Positions 16,573-24,571 of a stretch of DNA of 40,440 nt are shown piece by piece; position 1 is the first letter of the stretch, and each line of letters starts with the position of its first letter. A model generated the notes under the pieces. It saw only the letters and a program-made list of their open reading frames with translations. It was not told the origin of the DNA and did no database searches. A program made the translations under genes and the position numbers. This stretch comes from Chitinophagaceae bacterium (lineage in GTDB: Bacteria; Bacteroidota; Bacteroidia; Chitinophagales; Chitinophagaceae), in assembly GCA_025933935.1 (NCBI GenBank), contig JAICYZ010000007.1, forward strand, positions 1 through 40,440. The letters run 5' to 3'.

Positions 16573-18294
16573 ATGGATACAAAAACAGAAAATAAGATAA
16601 ATGAATGGCTTCAAGGTAATTATGATGAAGATACCAAAAGTCAGATCCGGGAATTAGAAAAAACTGATGCGGCACAATTAGAAGATGCATTTTATAAAGA
16701 TCTTGAGTTTGGAACCGGCGGTCTTCGTGGAATTATGGGCGTTGGAACAAACAGGATGAATAAATATACCATCGGCATGGCCACCCAAGGATATGCGAAT
16801 TATTTAAAAAAATCTTTCCCGGAAGTGAAGGTTGCAATCGCGCATGATGTAAGAAATAACAGCCGTCAGTTTGCTGAAATTGCCGCTGAAATTTTTGCTG
16901 CCAACGATATAAAAGTTTTTTTGTTTGATGACATAAGACCAACACCGGAATTGAGTTTCACGATTCGCACGTTGCAGTGCCAGGGCGGCGTTGTTATTAC
17001 AGCGTCACATAATCCAAAAGAATATAACGGATATAAAGCTTATTGGAAAGATGGCGGCCAGTTAGTCCCTCCTCATGATAAAAATGTGATCGATGAAGTA
17101 GAAAAGATCAAAAGCCTCGATGATGTAAAATGGAATGGCAAGCCGGAAAATATTACTTTGATTGGAAGGGATATGGACGCGAAGTATATTGAAATGGTAA
17201 AAGGTTTAAGCATCAATCCCGATGCTTGTATCAAGGAGCATGACCTGAAGATTGTTTATACTCCCATTCATGGAACAGGAATTATGCTTGTGCCGAAAGC
17301 CCTTGCTGCTTATGGTTTCGACAATGTTCATATAGTGCAGGAACAAGCTACTCCGAATGGAAATTTTTCAACGGTCATTTATCCCAATCCTGAAGAAAAA
17401 GAAACGATGAGCATCGGTTTAAAAAAAGCAAAAGAACTGGATGCCGATATCTTATTGGGAACCGACCCGGATGCAGACAGGGTAGGAGTTGGAGTAAAAG
17501 ATAATCATAGTGAATGGGTTTTATTGAATGGAAATCAAACGGCGATGATGGTGTTTAATTATATCATCGAAGCACGAAAAAAGAAAGGAATTGCAAAGCC
17601 GAATGACATGGTCATCAAGACAATTGTTACTACCGATATAATTGATAAAATTGCAGCGAAAAATGACATCGCCTGTTATAATACGCTTACAGGTTTTAAA
17701 TGGATTGCAGAATTAATCAGGGAAAAAGAAGGCAAGGAAAATTATGTGGTAGGTGGTGAGGAAAGTTTTGGTTTAATGATTGGCGATAAAGTGCGTGATA
17801 AGGATGCAGTCAGTGCTGTTGCTATGATTTGTGAAATGTCGGCTGTTGAAAAGGAAAAAGGTAAGACACTTTTTGAAAAATTAATGGAACTGTATGTTGA
17901 GTATGGATTTTATTACGAAAAATTAATTTCGCTTACCAAAAAAGGAATGAATGGTTCCAAAGAAATTGCAGATATGATGCAAGGCTATCGGGATAATCCA
18001 CCAAAGGAAATTGCCGGAAGTAAAGTGGTTGAATTTTTGGATTACCAATTACAAACAAATAAAAATTTATCAACAGGAGAAACAAAAAAAATTGATTTAC
18101 CAAAAAGCAATGTGTTGCAATTCATCACCGAAGATGGAAGTAAGATTTCTGCAAGGCCGAGCGGCACAGAGCCCAAAATAAAATTTTATTTCAGCGTGAA
18201 TATGCCTTTGAAAAGTGTCGATGATTTTGATAAAACAAAGAAACTTCTTGATGAAAAAATTGATCATATTATTGCTTCAATGAATCTTAAATGA
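16573..18294 (+). CDS. phospho-sugar mutase (phosphoglucomutase/phosphomannomutase)
   Basis: A 573-residue cytosolic enzyme of the alpha-D-phosphohexomutase family, converting hexose 1- and 6-phosphates for glycogen, cell-wall or nucleotide-sugar synthesis. All four signatures are present: the active-site phosphoserine S145 in TASHNP (143-148), the metal loop GTDPDADRVG (about 295-304), the sugar-binding GGEESFG, and the phosphate-binding RPSGTEPK near the C-terminus. Length fits the long, PGM2-like bacterial group. The start codon is 82 bases from the divergent DUF2279 start. Shared terminator at 18332-18362. Confidence 0.95.
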   Translation: MDTKTENKINEWLQGNYDEDTKSQIRELEKTDAAQLEDAFYKDLEFGTGGLRGIMGVGTNRMNKYTIGMATQGYANYLKKSFPEVKVAIAHDVRNNSRQFAEIAAEIFAANDIKVFLFDDIRPTPELSFTIRTLQCQGGVVITASHNPKEYNGYKAYWKDGGQLVPPHDKNVIDEVEKIKSLDDVKWNGKPENITLIGRDMDAKYIEMVKGLSINPDACIKEHDLKIVYTPIHGTGIMLVPKALAAYGFDNVHIVQEQATPNGNFSTVIYPNPEEKETMSIGLKKAKELDADILLGTDPDADRVGVGVKDNHSEWVLLNGNQTAMMVFNYIIEARKKKGIAKPNDMVIKTIVTTDIIDKIAAKNDIACYNTLTGFKWIAELIREKEGKENYVVGGEESFGLMIGDKVRDKDAVSAVAMICEMSAVEKEKGKTLFEKLMELYVEYGFYYEKLISLTKKGMNGSKEIADMMQGYRDNPPKEIAGSKVVEFLDYQLQTNKNLSTGETKKIDLPKSNVLQFITEDGSKISARPSGTEPKIKFYFSVNMPLKSVDDFDKTKKLLDEKIDHIIASMNLK

Positions 18295-18331
18295 TCTCGA
18301 AAAGTTTTTGCTGAAAAAAATTTAAAAGAAA

Positions 18332-18362
18332 AAAATGACCCCAATCAATTCGGGATCATTTT
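18332..18362. terminator. bidirectional terminator between phosphohexomutase and ferritin-like operon
   Basis: AAAATGA-CCC (18332-18341) pairs with GGG-A-TCATTTT (18352-18362), with one bulged A. A T-run follows on the plus strand and an A-run precedes it, so it can serve both convergent transcripts. Confidence 0.75.
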
Positions 18363-18375
18363 TTTCTTTATTACA

Positions 18376-19227
18376 TTACGCAAAAAAGGGCGTTACAATT
18401 GCGGTAACCTGTTCTTTGCTCAGCGGTTCATCAAATGCTTCTGATGCAGCTGCAGCTGAAATGTTCTGGCCACCGATATTCGTAATCAGGACTCCTGCCT
18501 GGGTTACATTTTCTTCACCGTTATAACTCGCCTGCACAGCTGAAGTGCCTATACCACTTTGATTTAAAGTGATCCATGGTTTTACATCCACCCCTGATGG
18601 AACCAATAAATTTGCCATCTTTCTCATTTCCCTGAGATGCGCTGCATGCCTTGCTTCTACAGAATGGATCTGTAAAGCTGCAGTCAGATAATCGTTATTT
18701 GAAATAAGATTGGGGGCTTGCCCTTTGTAAGCTCTTACACCGGTGTCTTCAAAAGTTTGAGCAACGGCAAGTAAGGTTCCGTAATCAGAAAAAACATTTG
18801 GAAATGTTCCTTTGGCAGTAAAATCGAAACTGCTTGCTGTAAAAGATACAGGTGTACCTCCCGCAGCTGTAATAGCGGTTTTTAGAAAATTGACATGCTC
18901 ATTTTCATGATCTCTGATCACTGTAAGTGAGTTTAAAGAATCACCTGAAGGAATAATTCCTGAAGCAACGGCTTTGATATAAAAGTTTGCTTCCAGATAT
19001 TCAAGTGTTAGTGCAAAATTCAATGTATCGAGAATCAGGTCTTTGGGCGCTGTAGGTGAAGCGTATGCTTTTTGAAACATCGAGCCTAATGCAAATGGTA
19101 TGGCAGCCAGAGCAATTTTGCCGGATGTTTTTGCAAAACTTTTCATTGCGTTTCTGCGCGTATCGAGCCTGTCGTAAACTTCAGGATCGGTATTTTCTAT
19201 TTCTGTAAGAATATTTTGTAAGTTCAT
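18376..19227 (-). CDS. ferritin-like domain protein (PF13668 type)
   Basis: A 283-residue protein with a ferritin-like four-helix domain carrying the expected carboxylate/His pattern: TLEYLEANFY, DHENEHVNFL, a FEDTGVRAYKG helix and VEARHAAHLREM. The N-terminal part has TRRNAMKSFAKTSG followed by a hydrophobic stretch (about 36-56), which looks like a Tat-type signal. So it is probably exported and may bind a di-metal site. Family members are linked to desiccation and oxidative stress, without a proven enzyme activity. It starts 12 bases after the stop of a second ferritin-like gene, forming an operon. The C-terminal third is extra to the domain. Confidence 0.88.
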   Translation of the reverse strand: MNLQNILTEIENTDPEVYDRLDTRRNAMKSFAKTSGKIALAAIPFALGSMFQKAYASPTAPKDLILDTLNFALTLEYLEANFYIKAVASGIIPSGDSLNSLTVIRDHENEHVNFLKTAITAAGGTPVSFTASSFDFTAKGTFPNVFSDYGTLLAVAQTFEDTGVRAYKGQAPNLISNNDYLTAALQIHSVEARHAAHLREMRKMANLLVPSGVDVKPWITLNQSGIGTSAVQASYNGEENVTQAGVLITNIGGQNISAAAASEAFDEPLSKEQVTAIVTPFFA

Positions 19228-19239
19228 GATAATAAAGTT

Positions 19240-19941
19240 TTAACTGGTTGGTAAATTACTTGCATTGATTTTTGTTTTTAGAAATGCACCGGCAATTGCC
19301 AATACATCATCGGGCTTGCGTTCCATATCTAGTCCCATTGCATTTACTGCTGACATATCTGCAAATGAACCTGGCGTTATTGCATCCCGTACCCATGCAG
19401 CATGCCGTGCTTCTACTGAAACGATCTTGCCGGCAATGGTTAAATAATCTGGATTCACCAGAAGCTTGCCTGCACCGTTATAAGCGGATACACCAAGGTC
19501 TTCAAAGGCTTTGGCAGTGCCCAGTACACTGGTTCTGCTTGTAAAATCAATAGCACTAAAATTCACCTCTAATGCCTGAATCGCTTTTGAACCGAGTGCT
19601 GCTTTGAAAAATTCACGGTGCGCGATTTCATGATCCCTGATGTCGGTGAGATATGCTTTTTCCATGTCGCTAATCTGGCTGTATGGCGTGGAAATTACCT
19701 GCATGTAAAAAGCTGCTTCCAATTGTTCCAGCGCATAAGCGTAGTTCAAAACGCCAATGTCACCACTTCCAAGATCTACACCCCCGTTGTTATTTCCAAT
19801 ATGTGTTTTTTTGCAGGATGCGGCTACTACTACAAGAGCCGAACCTGCTCCCATCACTCCCAGGAACTTTCTCCGGGAAAATGATTTTGCCATGCCTGTT
19901 TCCAGGTCTGGTTGATTTTCTTTTGATTCAATGTTTAACAT
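19240..19941 (-). CDS. ferritin-like domain lipoprotein with Tat signal
   Basis: A 233-residue paralogue of the neighbouring ferritin-like protein. The N-terminus has a twin-arginine motif SRRKFLGVMG at 22-31, a hydrophobic stretch and a lipobox ending in Cys (VVAASC, Cys43), so it should be exported folded and lipid-anchored. The four-helix domain has YALEQLEAAFY, RDHEIAHREFF, FEDLGVSAYNG and VEARHAAWVRD with the metal-ligand Glu/His positions. Export in folded form suits a metal-loaded protein. First gene of the two-gene operon. AACC-N16-CGTA lies at 19999-20022. Confidence 0.9.
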   Translation of the reverse strand: MLNIESKENQPDLETGMAKSFSRRKFLGVMGAGSALVVVAASCKKTHIGNNNGGVDLGSGDIGVLNYAYALEQLEAAFYMQVISTPYSQISDMEKAYLTDIRDHEIAHREFFKAALGSKAIQALEVNFSAIDFTSRTSVLGTAKAFEDLGVSAYNGAGKLLVNPDYLTIAGKIVSVEARHAAWVRDAITPGSFADMSAVNAMGLDMERKPDDVLAIAGAFLKTKINASNLPTS

Positions 19942-19998
19942 GATGAAGAATTTAAAATGATAAAAATAATTTTAGAGTTTTAGCAACTCTTTTACATT

Positions 19999-20022
19999 TA
20001 CGAGGAAATTTTATTTATGGTT
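19999..20022 (-). promoter_or_regulatory. predicted ECF sigma promoter (AACC-N16-CGTA) of the ferritin-like operon
   Basis: On the minus strand AACC (20022-20019), 16 bases, CGTA (20002-19999), 58 bases before the lipoprotein start. It has the AAC/CGT form typical of ECF promoters and matches the element before the fasciclin gene in both halves and spacing. The ECF sigma factor at 21747-22346 is the obvious candidate. Confidence 0.55.
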
Positions 20023-20051
20023 TTGCAGAAGTGTAAAAAATTATTATTTAC

Positions 20052-20079
20052 AAAAAAAGCCGGCATTTACGCCAGCTTT
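20052..20079 (-). terminator. Rho-independent terminator after the fasciclin gene
   Basis: On the minus strand AAAGCTGGC, loop GTAAAT, GCCGGCTTTTTTTG, with one T-G pair in the stem. It starts 32 bases past the fasciclin stop. Confidence 0.8.
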
Positions 20080-20111
20080 GAAGAACCACCTAACAAACCT
20101 TTTTTGCTTTT

Positions 20112-20660
20112 TTATTTTGGCATCAATACTTTATTAATGACATGAATTACACCATTGCTTTGATTAACATCGTCAATTGTTATTTCAGCGGTGTTTCCAT
20201 TTTCATCTGTTACCATCAGTTTTTTTCCTTTCATCGTAATAAATAAGTTTTCTCCTTCCACTGTTTTTAGTGTCGCCTTTCCATTGTTTGATTTTACCAT
20301 CTTCATCAGATCGTGAGAAGATAATTTTCCAGGAACTACATGATAAGTAAGAATAGAGGTAAGCTTTGCCTTATTTTCAGGTTTCAACAAAGTTTCAACT
20401 GTTCCCTTTGGCAATGCATTGAATGCTTCGTTGGTGGGTGCGAATACGGTAAATGGACCTTTGCTTTCTAATGTAGATACAAGCCCTGCGGCTTTTACAG
20501 CAGCTACTAGCGTTGTGTGATCTTTTGAATTCATTGCATTTTCAACAATATTTTTTGTTGGATACATTTCTGCGCCGCCTACCATTTTTGTTTGTGCAAA
20601 TGTGTTTGCTGATAGCATGGCGGATAGGATAAATAATCCTAAAAATTTAATTTTTTTCAT
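20112..20660 (-). CDS. secreted fasciclin (FAS1) domain protein
   Basis: A 182-residue secreted protein with a signal peptide (about 1-22, ending SANTFA) and one FAS1 domain. The H1 region TVFAPTNEAFNALPKGTVETLL (about 70-91) and H2 region ILTYHVVPGKL, plus the closing GVIHVINKVLMPK, are all clear. FAS1 domains mediate adhesion or protein binding. In mycobacteria the fasciclin proteins MPT70/MPT83 are controlled by SigK and its anti-sigma RskA; here a fasciclin gene lies next to a SigK/RskA-like pair. A matching AACC-N16-CGTA element is upstream. Confidence 0.93.
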   Translation of the reverse strand: MKKIKFLGLFILSAMLSANTFAQTKMVGGAEMYPTKNIVENAMNSKDHTTLVAAVKAAGLVSTLESKGPFTVFAPTNEAFNALPKGTVETLLKPENKAKLTSILTYHVVPGKLSSHDLMKMVKSNNGKATLKTVEGENLFITMKGKKLMVTDENGNTAEITIDDVNQSNGVIHVINKVLMPK

Positions 20661-20696
20661 CGTTTAATTTTTGATTAATAATTTATTTCTGTCAAA

Positions 20697-20720
20697 TACG
20701 CATTTATGAAATGAATGGTT
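20697..20720 (-). promoter_or_regulatory. predicted ECF sigma promoter (AACC-N16-CGTA) of the fasciclin gene
   Basis: On the minus strand AACC (20720-20717), 16 bases, CGTA (20700-20697), 37 bases before the ATG at 20660. Same hexamer halves and spacing as the element at 19999-20022. Confidence 0.55.
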
Positions 20721-20955
20721 TTATTTTTCAAAAATAAAAATGAAGTATAACGGTTATCTGTATACGAAAAAGAAATGTAAAGGAAAAATCCCGTTATTTC
20801 TTGTTTGTTGTGGAAGTAAAAGCCATTTTTAGTGATGCTGTAAAGCTTAAAAGTTTTCAGCTTTTTCGAAAATAAAAATTATCATTATTTGTGCTTTTGC
20901 TGAAAAAGAACTGTATTGAAAAGAAAATAAAAAAAATATTTTTTGCAGAAAAAAA

Positions 20956-21744
20956 TTACATTTTTGCAATCACAACCATCTCACTCATCGTAGGAGTAGG
21001 GCTGCCGCCTTCCTTTTCAAGTGTAATAGCGAACGCCTGTGCTTTGCCAAAAGATTTCATCTTTTGAATATGGTAAGTTCCTTTCTCGGTTACGATCATT
21101 CCGCCATCAACCGGCTTTCCATCTACTATTGCCCAAAGTTGGTATTGCTTGCCCACAGGCGCTTGTGGCAGATTGGTAGGATTGATATACACATCGCCGG
21201 TATTCTTCATCCAGAAAATTTTTGCCACTGCGTCCGGAGCTTTCGGCGTACCTTTTAGAAGAACAGGCTGTGCATATTTATTTGTTACGATATCCATATC
21301 CTGGCTCATCGCAAGATTTGATCTTTGCTGTTGTTCGATTTTTTGTTGAGCAACCTGCAACTCCTGCTGTGTGTTGTGATATTTTTCGTAATAGTTATAA
21401 TTCACAATTATACTTCCGATTAATAATATAATAGATGCCGCCGCAATCCATTTATAAAACATCGGTGTTTTTTTATTTATAGGAATTACCGGTGCGTTCT
21501 TATTTTCTTCTTTTGCGCCGTTAGCAAAAATGCGCGTCATTATTTTTTCTTTTGCTCCAGAAGGTGGCTCGATTGCGTTTGCCTGTGCATATTCTTCAAG
21601 AGACAATTCAATATCTTCCAGTTCCTGTTTCAATTCAGAAAATTGTTTCAGAGCTTCTTCTACTATTTGAGTTTCTTCCGGCGAAGAAATTCGCATAGCG
21701 TAAAGCTCAAGTAAACCGGATGATATGAATTCTTCTTTGTTCAA
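20956..21744 (-). CDS. anti-sigma factor, RskA family
   Basis: A 262-residue single-pass membrane protein. The cytosolic N-terminal part (1-95) begins MNKEEFISSGLLELYAMR, typical of anti-sigma-K N-domains; there is no zinc-binding HxxxCxxC. A membrane helix is at about 97-115. A coiled-coil stretch (120-145) follows, then a C-terminal RskA domain (about 155-262) with YQLWAIVDGKPVDGG and the terminal EMVVIAKM. It should hold the adjacent ECF sigma factor until a signal leads to its cleavage. Its start is 2 bases after the sigma stop, so the two are translated together. Confidence 0.9.
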   Translation of the reverse strand: MNKEEFISSGLLELYAMRISSPEETQIVEEALKQFSELKQELEDIELSLEEYAQANAIEPPSGAKEKIMTRIFANGAKEENKNAPVIPINKKTPMFYKWIAAASIILLIGSIIVNYNYYEKYHNTQQELQVAQQKIEQQQRSNLAMSQDMDIVTNKYAQPVLLKGTPKAPDAVAKIFWMKNTGDVYINPTNLPQAPVGKQYQLWAIVDGKPVDGGMIVTEKGTYHIQKMKSFGKAQAFAITLEKEGGSPTPTMSEMVVIAKM

Positions 21745-21746
21745 TT

Positions 21747-22346
21747 CTAAGGTTGTAATATTTTTTTTAATTCTAAAATAGCGGTTCTCATTCTCGTTTT
21801 CACAGTGCCCAGCGGGATGCCTAATTTTTGGGAAATCTCGTTTTGGGTAAAGCCTTCAAAGTAAGCGAGATCAATGATCTGTTTCTGATCTTCCTTGAGT
21901 GCCGTAAGTTGTTTTCTGACTCCCAGCGAATCAAAGCGGTCATTTTCATTGATGCGGTTACTCGCATTAGTTACGGCATTTTCATTGCTTTGGATTTTCA
22001 TTTGCTGCTTATAACTTTTTCCCCTTGTTGTATCAATCGAAAGATTCCTCGCAATATTCACCATCCATGTAAAAAGCCTTCCTTTCGATGCATCATAACT
22101 TGAAAAATTATTCCAGATTTTTACAAATGCTTCCTGTAAAACATCTTCAGCAAGTTGGTTGTTATTTATTATTCTGTAAATAATACCGTACAATGCTGCT
22201 GAGTAATTATCATACAAATAGGCAAATGCAGATTCATCACCGCCCTTGAGTAAGGCAATCAATTCTTCTTCATGGTATTTAATGGTATCTGGCAAAAAAA
22301 TTATTGTAGGAATGTGATCATTCAGAAATAAAGATAGAATTATCAT
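21747..22346 (-). CDS. ECF RNA polymerase sigma factor, SigK-like
   Basis: An ECF sigma-70 factor of about 199 residues. Region 2 carries AFAYLYDNYSAALYGIIYRI, then LAEDVLQEAFVKIW (-10 recognition) and GRLFTWMVNIARNLSID. Region 4 has QIIDLAYFEGFTQNEISQKL and GIPLGTVKTRMR (-35 recognition helix). The pair with an RskA-like anti-sigma and the YDNYSAALYG pattern point to the SigK group. The longest frame starts at 22358; I chose the second ATG, 22346, and a still later non-ATG start is possible because the first 25 residues are not part of the fold. Likely targets are the adjacent fasciclin and ferritin-like genes (inference). Confidence 0.92.
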   Translation of the reverse strand: MIILSLFLNDHIPTIIFLPDTIKYHEEELIALLKGGDESAFAYLYDNYSAALYGIIYRIINNNQLAEDVLQEAFVKIWNNFSSYDASKGRLFTWMVNIARNLSIDTTRGKSYKQQMKIQSNENAVTNASNRINENDRFDSLGVRKQLTALKEDQKQIIDLAYFEGFTQNEISQKLGIPLGTVKTRMRTAILELKKILQP

Positions 22347-22512
22347 AATTCCTGCCAAAATAATTTTTGAAGATATTTTATGATAAACACGTTACAGGCT
22401 GATAATTATTTTACATTTGAAGCGAAAGGAAATTATAAAACGGATCAATCAAATATTTTTTTAGTAAAGAATTTTTGTAAGAAAACAAGAAATGATGAAA
22501 GGAGAAAAATCG

Positions 22513-23052
22513 ATGAAGTGGAAAATATTATCATCCGACTATTTGTGCAGGCATCCCTATTTTACTGCCCGGAAAGATACATGTGAAACGCCTGATGGAA
22601 AAATTATCGATGCATATTTTGTGGTAGAGCTGCCTACAACTGTTTGTGCATTGCCGCTCACCGCCGAAGGCAAAGTCTTAATGGTACGGCAATACAGGCA
22701 TCCGATCCGTGAAACAATTCTTGAAATTCCGGGTGGTTTTATTGATAAAGATGAAACGCCTGAGCACGCAGTAAAAAGAGAATTAAAAGAAGAAACAGGT
22801 TATGAATTTACTTCTGTTACTCGTGTTGGAAAGATCGCTGCCAATCCTGGCGTGCTTGATAATTTTACTTACTTGTTTTTGGCACAGGGCGGCGTTAAAA
22901 CGAGCGTTCAGAAGCTTGATAAAAACGAAGAACTGGAAGTAGAAGAGATTTCGCTTGAAGAATTAAAAACACTTTTTTTAGAAAATAAAATTGAACAATC
23001 GCTGCATAACAACTGTATTTTTTATGCGTTGAGGGAAATGGGAATGTTATAA
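22513..23052 (+). CDS. NUDIX hydrolase, ADP-ribose pyrophosphatase-like
   Basis: A 179-residue cytosolic NUDIX enzyme with a complete Nudix box: G, five residues, E, seven residues, REL, KEETG (within GFIDKDETPEHAV and KRELKEETGYEF). The following AANPGVLDNFTYLFLA is typical of the ADP-ribose/nucleotide-sugar pyrophosphatase group, which hydrolyses nucleoside diphosphate-X compounds. Start 22513 is preferred over in-frame ATGs at 22492 and 22495 because AAAGGAG lies 7 bases upstream, a clear ribosome-binding site. It is convergent with folC, 28 bases apart. Confidence 0.9.
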   Translation: MKWKILSSDYLCRHPYFTARKDTCETPDGKIIDAYFVVELPTTVCALPLTAEGKVLMVRQYRHPIRETILEIPGGFIDKDETPEHAVKRELKEETGYEFTSVTRVGKIAANPGVLDNFTYLFLAQGGVKTSVQKLDKNEELEVEEISLEELKTLFLENKIEQSLHNNCIFYALREMGML

Positions 23053-23080
23053 TTTAATTGCAGGAACATATTTCGATTTT

Positions 23081-24367
23081 TCAGCTTCGTACTTCTGCAA
23101 TCACAAAAACACTTCCGCAAACAACAATTAAATCTTCGCTGGAAGCTTTTTTCAACGCAGCGTGCAACGCATTGTTCACGTCAGGGTAAGAATCACCAGT
23201 TAAGTGATATTGCTTCGCTCTTTCTTTAAGTGCTTCTTGTTCTAAAGCTCTTGGATTATGAGCCTTTGTAAAATAATAACTTGCATTTGTAGGAAACTGA
23301 GCCAGTACTTTTTGAAGATCTTTATCTTTTACCATCCCGAAAATCATATGAAGATGTTTGAATGTGCTTTTATTGATTTGATTCAGCAGTTGTTTTATTC
23401 CATCTTCATTATGCGCTACATCCAGCGCTATTGTTGGATTTAGACCGATCACATCCCACCTTCCAAAAAGACCGGTACTTTTTTTTACATTGGATAAAGC
23501 GCTTTTTATTTTTTCTTCTTTTAAAGAAAAATGATTTTTTAAAATCTCAATTGCGGCGAGAACCGTTAGAACATTTTTTTCCTGGTAAATGCCGTTCAGA
23601 TCTAGTTGATAATTTAATTTCTCACTCGTGGTTTTATTTAAGATTTCCAGATGCAGAAATTTTACATCATATGCTGAAGAAAGAATTTCAAATTGATCTT
23701 TTGCAAAAAATATTTCTGAATTCGTTTCTTTTGCTTTTTTCTCAAAAACACTTTTCGTTTCTTCAACCGTTTCGCCGATTACAACCGGAATCGTTGGTTT
23801 AATAATCCCCGCTTTTTCGAAAGCAATTTTTCCCAAAGTATCGCCTAAAATATCTGTATGATCATAACTGATATTGGTGATGATCGATAGTATGGGTGTA
23901 ATTACATTCGTGCTGTCTAACCTCCCGCCCAGGCCGGTTTCAATGACAGCCACATCAACTTTTTCTTCGGCAAAATAGTCAAGGGCCATGGCAAAAGTGA
24001 GTTCAAAAAAAGAAGGTTTTATTTCTTCAGAAATCTCTTTTGTTTTTTCTACAAAATCAATTACAAACGATTCTGAAATCATCTGCCCGTTTATTTTTAT
24101 TCTTTCCCTGAAATCTTTCAAATGCGGCGATGTGTATAACCCGGTTTTAAAATCATTCTCTTGTAAAACCGATGCTAACATGTGGCTCACTGAGCCTTTT
24201 CCATTTGTTCCGGCTACGTGAATTGTTTTTATCTTATTCTGCGGATTTCCTAAAAAATTAGTTAATAACAAAGTGTTTTTCAAATCAGCCTTATAAGCCT
24301 TCACACCACTATGGCTAAACATCGGCAGTTTTGTGTAGAGGTAATCTATGGAATCTTTGTAGGTCAA
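23081..24367 (-). CDS. folC: bifunctional folylpolyglutamate synthase / dihydrofolate synthase
   Basis: A 428-residue cytosolic Mur-ligase-family enzyme that adds glutamate to folates and, in the bifunctional form, to dihydropteroate. The P-loop VAGTNGKGSVSHML (51-64), the GLYTSPHL segment and ETGLGGRLDSTN are diagnostic, as is SYDHTDILGDTLGKIAFEKAGI. The C-terminal ligase domain has GRWDVI, ALDVAHNEDG and the terminal VCGSVFVIAEV. Length is normal. It is divergent from tyrS, across a region containing a heptamer repeat array. Confidence 0.95.
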   Translation of the reverse strand: MTYKDSIDYLYTKLPMFSHSGVKAYKADLKNTLLLTNFLGNPQNKIKTIHVAGTNGKGSVSHMLASVLQENDFKTGLYTSPHLKDFRERIKINGQMISESFVIDFVEKTKEISEEIKPSFFELTFAMALDYFAEEKVDVAVIETGLGGRLDSTNVITPILSIITNISYDHTDILGDTLGKIAFEKAGIIKPTIPVVIGETVEETKSVFEKKAKETNSEIFFAKDQFEILSSAYDVKFLHLEILNKTTSEKLNYQLDLNGIYQEKNVLTVLAAIEILKNHFSLKEEKIKSALSNVKKSTGLFGRWDVIGLNPTIALDVAHNEDGIKQLLNQINKSTFKHLHMIFGMVKDKDLQKVLAQFPTNASYYFTKAHNPRALEQEALKERAKQYHLTGDSYPDVNNALHAALKKASSEDLIVVCGSVFVIAEVRS

Positions 24368-24440
24368 GTTGATGAATTGTTGGATTGTGAATAGTGAATT
24401 GGTGAATAGTTGGTTATTTAATTATTGCATTATTGCATTA

Positions 24441-24489
24441 TTGAACATTGAACATTGAACATTGAACATTGAACATTGAACATTGAACA
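24441..24489. repeat. tandem heptamer array, (TTGAACA)x7
   Basis: Seven perfect copies of TTGAACA fill 24441-24489, preceded by two copies of a GCATTATT-type unit and followed by a partial TTCAATG. The array sits between divergent folC and tyrS, 54 bases before the tyrS -7 box. Seven-base units shift by non-codon lengths, but the array is not inside a gene. Such arrays are prone to slipped-strand copy change. Confidence 0.9.
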
Positions 24490-24542
24490 TTCAATGGACG
24501 CCGCAATTTACTCCAACGCTCCTTAATTCGCTTATGGTTGTT

Positions 24543-24550
24543 TATTTTTG
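24543..24550 (+). promoter_or_regulatory. Bacteroidota -7 promoter box (TATTTTTG) for tyrS
   Basis: TATTTTTG matches TAnnTTTG and lies 21 bases before the chosen tyrS start. It would fall inside the longer frame starting at 24548 upstream, so it supports the downstream start. A -33 box is not clear. Confidence 0.5.
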
Positions 24551-24571
24551 CAGCCTATTTTTAAAATCGAT

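Noticed and set aside
20854-20906. Inverted repeat TTTTCAGC/GCTGAAAA as a terminator after the anti-sigma gene
   Set aside because: Stem is only 8 bases with a 37-base loop; too weak to call, although some 3' structure is possible.
24441-24489. Heptamer array as a CRISPR
   Set aside because: Units are 7 bases with no spacers and no cas genes; it is a simple tandem repeat.
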